A DNA stretch of 14,315 bases from CAYPNF01 sp964411985 (lineage in GTDB: Bacteria > Verrucomicrobiota > Verrucomicrobiia > Limisphaerales > J093). The stretch lies in the NCBI GenBank assembly GCA_964411985.1, contig CAYPNF010000101.1, positions 1 to 14,315 on the forward strand, read 5' to 3'. The notes beneath the pieces are model-generated. The model was not told the DNA's origin, searched no databases, and saw only the letters and a program-made list of their open reading frames with translations. The position numbers and the translations under genes were made by a program. Below, piece by piece: positions 7,848 to 13,255 of this stretch. Every line of letters starts with the position of its first letter. Position 1 is the first letter of the stretch.

Positions 7848-8020
7848 GGGCGTTCTTCCTCGCCACGACTCTTCAGCATACCGCATGTGTCGAACATTCT
7901 TTTCGGGTTAGCTCCGAGTGGCCCGGAAGCCTGGCGCTGTTCTGCCTGACAACCGAATGCCGCTGGCGGAACCTGTGGAAAAACAGTCAGACCCCTGGCT
8001 CAGCGCCCGGTGAGGCGAGG
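7848..8020 (+). repeat. Interspersed repeat family 1, copy C
   Basis: The core copy is 7872-8020: TTCAGCATACCGCATGTGTC, GAACATTCTTTTCGGG, TGGCCCGGAAGCCTGGC, TGTTCTGCCTGACAACCGAA, CCGCTGGCGGAACCTGTGG and CAGACCCCTGGCTCAGCGCC. A weaker match to the upstream half of copy B (GCGTTCTTCCTCGCCACGAC) extends it to about 7848. It ends about 30 bases before the start chosen for the methyltransferase gene, so its end probably forms part of that gene's leader. Confidence 0.85.
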
Positions 8021-8050
8021 TGAAAGTGGCCGGGGCTTCCTGCCACAACG

Positions 8051-8971
8051 ATGATTAAGTCACCGAGTCGTTCTGAAGAGGACAATCCGCAAGAAACAGA
8101 GATTGAATTCAAGGCCCGATATGAGAGATCTTGCTTCCGCTTGGCCAGGCATTGGCTCCGCGAGAAGGTCGATGGCGCTAGTGTCGTCGAGGTCGGGTGT
8201 AGGATTGATGCAATCCGGAATCGAAACAGCATGTTTATCCCAAAAGAATTCAAGTCGCTACCGATTCCGCCTTACCGGAGTGTAAAGAGGGGTGATTGGA
8301 CTCTGGCCGAGGAAAGACATACGCCGCGAAAGGTTCTGGCCTATTTTAGGAATGGTGTGCCCACGCTGGCACGCACGTGGGTCCTTAGGCACGGCGCTGA
8401 CATTTGGATGTCGTTAACCCCGATGGAGTTGGAGTCACTCGCCGCTCATGGCCGTATGCCGGAGGGGCATGTCGTGGTTGCTGGGTTGGGAATGGGAGTC
8501 GTGGTCCACTTCCTGTTGGCGCATAACCGTGCGGTCAGGAAGGTAACCGTGGTGGAAAAAGATCCCGACGTTGTCAGTCTGCTGGAGGAAGGAGCCGAGT
8601 GGTTCAGAGCTGGAGAGCGGTTGAAAGTTATCATTGGCGATGCTCGGGAGGTCGTGATCGGAGAGCGCGTTGATACTTTGATCGTCGATATCTGGCCGAA
8701 ACTTGGATCGCCAGCCGCAGAGAAGGATACGGTCGATATCCAGGCAAGGGTCCAAGCTGGGGTTGTGGGGTGGTGGGGGCAAGAACTCGATTTGATTAGG
8801 TTTGTTGGCACGGTTGAGAATCCTGGACCCGGCCTCTCCCAAGCCATGAAGTTGCACCAAGAGAAACTCGGATTCAAAGTGCTCGGCTACGGAAGTGAGC
8901 AATATGGTGCCTTGGCTCGACAGGCTACCCTTTACTTCCTGCAGGCCAAAGAGAGCTCGATCGTTGTTTGA
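8051..8971 (+). CDS. Spermidine-synthase-like / SAM-dependent methyltransferase-fold protein
   Basis: The protein has 306 residues with a class I Rossmann methyltransferase core in its C-terminal two thirds. Motif I, VVVAGLGMGV (141-150), is a glycine-rich SAM-type loop. TVVEKDPDVV (166-175) carries the acidic residue that would bind the ribose. VIIGDARE (193-200) and LIVDIWPKLG (210-219) complete the fold in the order seen in spermidine synthases and related enzymes. The substrate-binding residues of true spermidine synthases are not identifiable, so polyamine synthesis should not be assumed. Residues 1-60 look unlike the rest and lack similarity that I recognise; the in-frame ATG at 8231 (MFIPKEFKSLPIPPY...) is a credible alternative start giving 247 residues. 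No Shine-Dalgarno sequence is obvious at either. Repeat copy C lies immediately upstream. Confidence 0.8.
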   Translation: MIKSPSRSEEDNPQETEIEFKARYERSCFRLARHWLREKVDGASVVEVGCRIDAIRNRNSMFIPKEFKSLPIPPYRSVKRGDWTLAEERHTPRKVLAYFRNGVPTLARTWVLRHGADIWMSLTPMELESLAAHGRMPEGHVVVAGLGMGVVVHFLLAHNRAVRKVTVVEKDPDVVSLLEEGAEWFRAGERLKVIIGDAREVVIGERVDTLIVDIWPKLGSPAAEKDTVDIQARVQAGVVGWWGQELDLIRFVGTVENPGPGLSQAMKLHQEKLGFKVLGYGSEQYGALARQATLYFLQAKESSIVV

Positions 8972-9071
8972 GGATGAAGCTCGGCGTGTCCCATCCCGGG
9001 GTGTGCTACATCCTTGCGACCTCGGGGCCATCGTTTAGGGCAGGGCGTTGCGCCGACGCGAATGTCCGAGG

Positions 9072-9203
9072 GAGGAGAGGGGAGCAAAGGGGCTGGCTGG
9101 CCTCTTCTTACTGGGTCACAAGCGCTACGCCGAAACCAAGCTCAAAGACCCGGCGGCGGCATGGGCCCATATCAGAAGGTGGGAGCAGTATCAGCCGCGA
9201 TAG
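9072..9203 (+). pseudogene. Possible short coding remnant
   Basis: In one plus frame without a usable start codon the sequence reads ...AKGLAGLFLLGHKRYAETKL followed by KDPAAAWAHIRRWEQYQPR and a TAG at 9201-9203. The mix of a hydrophobic run followed by an amphipathic, tryptophan-containing tail looks more like the end of a real membrane protein than random frame. I cannot name a family and cannot extend it upstream of about 9072. It may be chance. The rest of the 8972-9387 spacer shows nothing I can support. Confidence 0.22.
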
Positions 9204-9387
9204 CAATCGATATCGTAGTCGGGAACAGAGGGCCAGCGGTCAATGCTGGTTCTTCTGTTTGGACAGCTGGCGCTCACAACAATGGACCCGGCTCTGCTCA
9301 CCAGGACTTCGGCACACAAGAAATCGGCTAAGGATTTTCCAAGTTCTGTGTCCTAATCAGTGAACCGGTTCGCCGGAATTTCGCCAT

Positions 9388-9840
9388 ATGAAAAAGACAT
9401 TCTGCATTGCTCTTGTCCTGTTGACATTCGGCCTGCCCATCAGGGCGTTCGCGCTTGCGGGGGAACTCAAGACTCCCGACCTTGCATTCCCTACGGGTTT
9501 TTCGGAGATTTCCCGGACAAACCTCCTGGCATCGCTTCAGCCGACCGATTGCAAGTTCCTCGGTGGGCGCTTCATTAATTGGTCCACGACCCTGGAGTAC
9601 GGCGGCAACACGCCGGCTCTGAATCGGTTCTTGGCGGGGTTGGCGAAGTGTCCGGAAGTGGTCTTGGTGGTTCGCTTTGGGCCTGCGATGACCGCCAGTG
9701 ATTGTGACTGGGCGGTAACACACTCAGCGCAAGAGCCAAGTAAGGTCGTCGTGCACATAAACTGGCAGTCGTCAGCGATCAACATGGAGGATATCGCATT
9801 ACCGGAATGGAAAGGTCCTCCGATTGCCAAAGGCCAATGA
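9388..9840 (+). CDS. Small secreted protein of unknown function (150 aa)
   Basis: The protein begins MKKTFCIALVLLTFGLPIRA with a classical signal peptide, probably cleaved after FALA (residue 24), so it is periplasmic or exported. The mature part has three cysteines (55, 88, 106) and a run of probable strands: RFINWSTTLEYGGNTPALNR, KCPEVVLVVRFG, DCDWAVTHSAQEPSKVVVHI and ALPEWKGPP. A lone ASDCDW motif and the closing EWKGPP give it the look of a conserved verrucomicrobial family, but I cannot assign a function. The start is supported by the signal peptide; CCGGAA lies about 12 bases upstream as a weak ribosome site. It stands alone. Confidence 0.7.
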   Translation: MKKTFCIALVLLTFGLPIRAFALAGELKTPDLAFPTGFSEISRTNLLASLQPTDCKFLGGRFINWSTTLEYGGNTPALNRFLAGLAKCPEVVLVVRFGPAMTASDCDWAVTHSAQEPSKVVVHINWQSSAINMEDIALPEWKGPPIAKGQ

Positions 9841-10069
9841 AAAAAAGGGGTGCGTGATGACGAGGAACCACTGATGGGAGCAATCCACTATTCTGCGAGG
9901 ACCTGGGCTGAAACTGACAAGCCTGAATCGGTCCATGACCTAATCATGTTTGGGTACAAGGCCCCAAAGGCCCGGAAGTGGATCAATGACGTAAACGCTG
10001 TGTCCGCTCTGGCGGAGGAAGGCGGGGAGAAGGTGGGCGTGCGGCGTGAGGTCGGTGGGAGATGAGGGC

Positions 10070-10140
10070 GACCCCGGGGATCGGGCTGGGCATCCATGCG
10101 GTTCGTTTTTCCTCGGCCTTTCGGCATACGGATGGACGCC
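10070..10140 (+). repeat. Family 1 upstream-half fragment (copy F)
   Basis: GAGGGCGACCCCGG, GGATCGGGCTGGGC, ATCCATGCGGTTCG and TTTTTCCTCGGCCTTTCGGC match 4348-4420, the part of copy B that precedes the TTCAACATACC core, at about 75% by eye. The match fades after GGCATACGGATG, where the core would begin. It is thus an isolated 5' portion of the repeat. The rest of the 9841-10206 spacer contains a GTG-initiated frame at 9850-10065 that I do not support. Confidence 0.55.
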
Positions 10141-10206
10141 TTCATGTATTGCCCGGGGGCGCTTGAAAAATGTGGGAAGCTTGGCCCCATCCGAAGTGAA
10201 GAAGCT

Positions 10207-10404
10207 CTATGGAAGACTTCTAGAGCGTCGCGCCTGACGGAGCCTTTGGGCCAACACGAACACCAACATAGACAGCTCAGGGTCCGCCCATGTTCGGGGC
10301 AGGACCCTTTCATCCAACTCCTTGGCCAGTTCGGTATCGGTCAAGGCCTCCAGCCGTTTCCATTCCCTCGTCAGTCCCCGTAATTCCCCAAATGTGAAGT
10401 GCAT
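10207..10404 (-). CDS. Hypothetical small protein (65 aa), doubtful
   Basis: The sequence is MHFTFGELRGLTREWKRLEA..., then LTDTELAKELDERVLPRTWA and DPELSMLVFVLAQRLRQARR. It predicts two amphipathic helices with balanced charge and no low-complexity bias, which is more protein-like than the other short frames nearby. It reads leftwards, like the recombinase upstream, with a 300-base gap between them. No ribosome binding site is visible; an AT-rich TAGTATAGT box lies directly before the ATG. No homologous family comes to mind. Confidence 0.35.
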   Translation of the reverse strand: MHFTFGELRGLTREWKRLEALTDTELAKELDERVLPRTWADPELSMLVFVLAQRLRQARRSRSLP

Positions 10405-10514
10405 TCTACTATACTAATACGGAAGAATTGGAGAAATCTTACAGACTGATTTGGTCCTCCTTCCGCTCGCCGTTTAGGCATTTTGGCTGGGATTGCTTTC
10501 GGCCGTGTAAGGTG

Positions 10515-10658
10515 CGCATGTGTCGAATAAACCCCGGCATGTCACCACACCGTAGTTGGGAAAGGCTCCATCTCGGCACTTCGCGGCGGACATCGGACCC
10601 TCGTCCAGTTGGTCGGATAGGCCTTCGACCCCAAGCGTGAAATGGTAGCGAAATGGCG
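10515..10658 (+). repeat. Interspersed repeat family 2, copy E
   Basis: It opens with the shared core GCATGTGTCGAA (10516-10527). The diagnostic block is at about 10571-10632: TCTCGGCACTTCGCGG, GGACATCGGACC, TCGTCC, GGTCGGATAGGCC, TTCGACCCC. It differs from copy D by a 3-base insertion and scattered substitutions. It lies in the spacer downstream of the recombinase gene. The remainder of the 10405-10711 spacer shows nothing further. Confidence 0.75.
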
Positions 10659-10711
10659 CGCGCGGAGGGGGCAGAGGGTGGCGGTGGAGATTTCCAGAAC
10701 AGGATGGCCGC

Positions 10712-12343
10712 TCAGGTTTCTGGCTCCTCACTTTCGAGGGAAACCGAACTGTCCATACTGTAGATCATTTCATCTTCTTTGAATCCGATTTCCTGTCCTT
10801 CCCTCGTTTGAAATTCCCAATCTTCACACCTTCCCCGCTCGCCGTGGGGAATGATAGTTACCGTGAAGATGTTCCCAGACTTGAAGTAAACCGTATAGGC
10901 TGGAAAGACCGATTCGTTGAACCGGATGACGATACGATCGACGCTAGACCGTATGTAGTCCGCAATCTTCACCCTCCTCGCGTCATTCTGTAGCCATTCG
11001 CCGAGGTTATTCTTCAGTTCGAAGAACTCGTTAGATTCTTCCAGTCGGTCCAAATCCATCCCCTTTGCCACATCAACTTTGGCTTGAAGGCTTTCAACAA
11101 GAAACTCGGCTTGCTTAAGCCTCTCAACGAGGAGCTTACTTGGATTGTCGTCATCCTCAATCAGTTTGAAGTACTTGGCTTTCTGTTTTTCTGCCGCCGC
11201 CAACTGACCAAGAATGTTGTCCTGCTCCTTGGCCTCCACACGGTCGACCTGGGAGGCGTAGAATGAATTGGAATCAATCAGCTCAAAGAAGGTGCACTCC
11301 AGCCACTGGTTCTTAAATGTGATGTACCTGCAACCTTTTCCAGTCCTTCCGTTCTCGCAACAGAAGTATTGGTGAAGGTATCCGAACCTCTCCTTGTCAG
11401 CCCTTGTTACTGCCCCTCCACAGATGCCACAGCGCGTCAGCCCACGAAATAGGTTCAATGGCGCCTTGTTTTTCCGTCCTGGCAGGGTGGGTCGCCTCTG
11501 CCTTGATTGGGCTCTGTAGAAAAGCTCCTCATTGATGACTTTCGGGTAGTAATCCGAGCAGTCATTGAACGAGCAGTGGCCCATGAGCCGTTTGTCGCTC
11601 AAGAGGCGTTTGATGATCTGAACGTACCAATGGGCAGATAGTCCCTTGGTTGACTTGGTGTTTCCCCTGCCAAATGTAGGGACTCTCTCGGCATTCAGCT
11701 TTCTGGCGATCACGTAGCAACCAAACCCCTGCAGATAGAGCTCAAAGATTCTGGAAACTACGTTCACCCTTTCTTCAATGGGTCGGTATTCCCCTCTCTG
11801 ACACTCTAGCCAAGGGGGGCAGAGCGACTTTAACTTTTTACCACCCTTGGTCTGCTCTTTCCTCCGTTCAACTGCCGCTTTGACGCGTCGGCTCTTGGTC
11901 TGGCTTTCCTCGTTAGACCGGATCCCAACGATAAGAAGCTCAATCAAAGAAAACGGATTTGAATCAATCAGCTCTTTGTTCAGAACCCTTTCCGGATTCG
12001 TGAATACAACGGTGATTCCTCGCCGGATGATACCAGAGAAGAGTTCGTTGGCCTCTGTGATGGGAAGCCGAGAGAGACGGTCAAAGCTTTCGACGATGAG
12101 GGCTGAATCCTTGGGAATCTTCCCGTCGTCAACCATCCTGAGGAACAGTCCGAGTTTTCCACCCTCAGACAAATGTTCACCCTTAAAGGCTGACCTTGCC
12201 TCGTCTTTGAAGGTAATGGACTCGTCCAGGATGTAAGTGGGATTTCTCTTGAGCCACTCCTTTACTGCCTCGGATTGACGAGTGATTGAATCTCCCTGCT
12301 TCTGTTTTTCTGAACTGAATCGCTGGTAACTAAATGCCTTCAT
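10712..12343 (-). CDS. Large serine recombinase (integrase of the resolvase family)
   Basis: This 543-residue protein catalyses site-specific recombination through a covalent phosphoserine. The N-terminal resolvase domain opens MKAFSYQRFSSEKQ, placing the catalytic Ser at position 10 exactly as in gamma-delta resolvase, followed by GDSITRQ and the SFDRLSR motif (86-92) with its essential arginines. Residues about 165-290 form the 'recombinase' domain (REYRPIEERVNVVSRIFELY region, RKLNAERVPTFG). A zinc ribbon follows, with Cys305 and Cys308 (CGIC) and Cys328/329 plus Cys338. Residues about 370-430 are charged heptad-like helices, the coiled-coil segment expected in large serine integrases. All core residues are intact. 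The gene starts 12 bases past the broken end of dprA and is transcribed away from it, with a strong promoter in between. Such a position at the edge of an insertion is usual for integrases of mobile elements. Confidence 0.93.
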   Translation of the reverse strand: MKAFSYQRFSSEKQKQGDSITRQSEAVKEWLKRNPTYILDESITFKDEARSAFKGEHLSEGGKLGLFLRMVDDGKIPKDSALIVESFDRLSRLPITEANELFSGIIRRGITVVFTNPERVLNKELIDSNPFSLIELLIVGIRSNEESQTKSRRVKAAVERRKEQTKGGKKLKSLCPPWLECQRGEYRPIEERVNVVSRIFELYLQGFGCYVIARKLNAERVPTFGRGNTKSTKGLSAHWYVQIIKRLLSDKRLMGHCSFNDCSDYYPKVINEELFYRAQSRQRRPTLPGRKNKAPLNLFRGLTRCGICGGAVTRADKERFGYLHQYFCCENGRTGKGCRYITFKNQWLECTFFELIDSNSFYASQVDRVEAKEQDNILGQLAAAEKQKAKYFKLIEDDDNPSKLLVERLKQAEFLVESLQAKVDVAKGMDLDRLEESNEFFELKNNLGEWLQNDARRVKIADYIRSSVDRIVIRFNESVFPAYTVYFKSGNIFTVTIIPHGERGRCEDWEFQTREGQEIGFKEDEMIYSMDSSVSLESEEPET

Positions 12344-12351
12344 ACGAAGAC

Positions 12352-12380
12352 ATTCTATATTGTTGGTTGAATAGTGTCAA
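12352..12380 (-). promoter_or_regulatory. Sigma70-type promoter of the recombinase gene
   Basis: On the minus strand TTGACA (12380-12375) is separated by exactly 17 bases from TAGAAT (12357-12352). The start of transcription would fall near 12345, only about two bases before the ATG at 12343-12341, so the message would be leaderless or almost so; indeed no Shine-Dalgarno sequence precedes that ATG. The -10 box overlaps the TAG that ends the truncated dprA frame. The whole promoter sits on the element side of the junction. Confidence 0.7.
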
Positions 12381-12984
12381 GCATCTCAATCCCGGTTCCC
12401 AGAACAGCAATGGTCCGCCCCTTGGCGCTGAGCGCCCCTTGGTGTGCGGCGGTGTCCACTCCTCTCGCGCCACCGCTGACCACCGTAACCCCGACGTAGG
12501 CAAGTTGGTACGCGAGTCGCCGGGCGGACTCCTGTCCATAGGGTGTGGTGCGCCTTGAACCCACTATGGCGACCGCATTGCGGTCCTTTTCCAAGAGTGA
12601 ACCCTTGGCGTACAACACGATAGGAGGGTCATAGATCTGATGAAGTAGAGGAGGGTACAGGGGGTCTTTTCCATCGAGAACCGTGCATCCACTTTCTTGG
12701 ATCCGACGCAGTTCACCGGAAAGGTCAACCCGGGTTTCCCACTCGTGGATAGCCTGGGCGGCTTCCCGTCCAATACCTTGGACACGAATGAGTTGGTCGA
12801 TGGATGCAGAGAGGATAGCCTCGGGGCTGCCGAAAACCCCAAGCAAGGATTTAAGTCTAACGGGACCAATATGATCCAGCATATTGAGAGCGATCAGTGC
12901 CTCCTTGGACTCCATTCGTTCGAGTCTAGCTTCGACGAGTGGGGAGAGGCAAGAATTTTGCTCAAATTCAGTTTGACACTTCAT
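12355..12984 (-). pseudogene. dprA: dprA (DNA processing protein A), truncated at its 3' end
   Basis: DprA loads RecA on incoming single-stranded DNA during natural transformation. From the ATG at 12984 the remaining frame has 209 residues. It shows the N-terminal helix-hairpin-helix region (MESKEALIALNMLDHIGPVR, then VQGIGREAAQAI) and the first half of the Rossmann-like fold (YPPLLHQIYDPPIVLYAKGS, AIVGSRRTTPYGQESARRLA, VVSGGARGVDTAAHQGAL, TIAVLGTGI). It then ends with ten foreign residues. Full-length family members have about 360-380 residues, so the second half of the fold and the C-terminal domain are lost and activity is unlikely. I chose 12984 because AAGGAAA lies about seven bases upstream; the internal ATG at 12915 (MESKEAL) is the alternative, and the frame open to 13041 would need a TTG. 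It is divergent from tRNA-Thr/tuf. Confidence 0.88.
12380..12392. other. Inferred element/chromosome junction (attachment site) in dprA
   Basis: In the leftward dprA frame, GRTIAVLGTGI is family sequence, and Glu (codon 12387-12385) may still be the usual acidic residue. The next residues, MLDTIQPTI-stop, do not match the expected aromatic-Pro-x-Glu-Asn continuation. The crossover is therefore placed at about 12380-12390. Serine integrases use a very short core (usually 2 bp), so no long direct repeat is expected to mark it. Confidence 0.55.
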
Positions 12985-13002
12985 GTAGCGTTTCCTTATA
13001 TT
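12973..13002 (+). promoter_or_regulatory. Probable promoter for tRNA-Thr/tuf
   Basis: TTGACA (12973-12978) is followed, after 18 bases, by TATATT (12997-13002); TTATAT at a 17-base spacing is the alternative -10. Transcription would start near 13008, about 125 bases before the tRNA. It overlaps the start region of the divergent dprA gene, including its ribosome binding site. I see no better promoter between there and the tRNA. Confidence 0.5.
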
Positions 13003-13041
13003 CCCCCTCTCGTTAGAGAATAACGATACCTGAAAAGCCAA

Positions 13042-13132
13042 TAGCCCCCTGTGGGTAAGTGTTAAAAGGGCCCAGGGGTATGGGTTTTTTTGTCGTCTCC
13101 GGGCTATAGCACCGGGCAGCTTTTCTGGGTAA
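13042..13132 (+). other. Leader region of tRNA-Thr/tuf with inverted repeats
   Basis: CCCCTG near 13050 can pair with CAGGGG at about 13072-13077, followed by TATGGGTTTTTTTG, a T-run that gives the structure an attenuator- or terminator-like look. CCGG-GCTATAGCA-CCGG follows at about 13100-13116, containing the palindrome GCTATAGC. These could modulate read-through from the promoter at 12973-13002 into the tRNA, or mark the tRNA's own promoter; the sequence does not decide it. Confidence 0.35.
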
Positions 13133-13208
<76 letters not shown>

Positions 13209-13255
13209 GAGTAATTTAGAAATTGTAAACAACAACCGTAACAGCAGGAACTGCA

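Larger units (their letters stand above)
1..12385. mobile_element. Putative integrative element inserted in dprA (right end only)
   Basis: The right boundary is inferred from where dprA stops matching its family (about 12380-12390) and from the serine recombinase adjoining it. The missing 3' half of dprA does not appear anywhere leftwards in the window, so the left boundary would be outside, and the element would be at least 12.4 kb. Cargo would include the peptidase, hydrolase, methyltransferase and membrane proteins. Alternatives are that the element is short and its left end plus the dprA tail were deleted, or that later rearrangement joined unrelated DNA. No conjugation, replication or phage genes are visible, so the type of element is open. 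Confidence 0.4.

Noticed and set aside
8435..9031. 198-codon minus-strand frame opposite the methyltransferase
   Set aside because: It is antisense to a gene with clear Rossmann motifs and has serine/proline-rich composition.
9850..10065. 71-codon GTG-started frame directly after the secreted protein
   Set aside because: It runs up to repeat fragment F, its end (GGEKVGVRREVGGR) is G-rich spacer, and there is no recognisable family; AAAAAAGGG before the GTG is only a weak argument for it.
3451..10658. The regularly oriented repeats as a CRISPR array or integron cassette sites
   Set aside because: Copies are about 150 bases long, irregularly spaced by 0.8-4 kb and diverged; there are no short spacers, cas genes or integron tyrosine integrase, and attC-like paired R boxes are not visible.
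10712..13041. The recombinase as a diversity-generating or DNA-inversion switch acting locally
   Set aside because: No inverted pair of sites or alternate coding segments is visible near it; large size with zinc ribbon and coiled coil fits an integrase better than an invertase.
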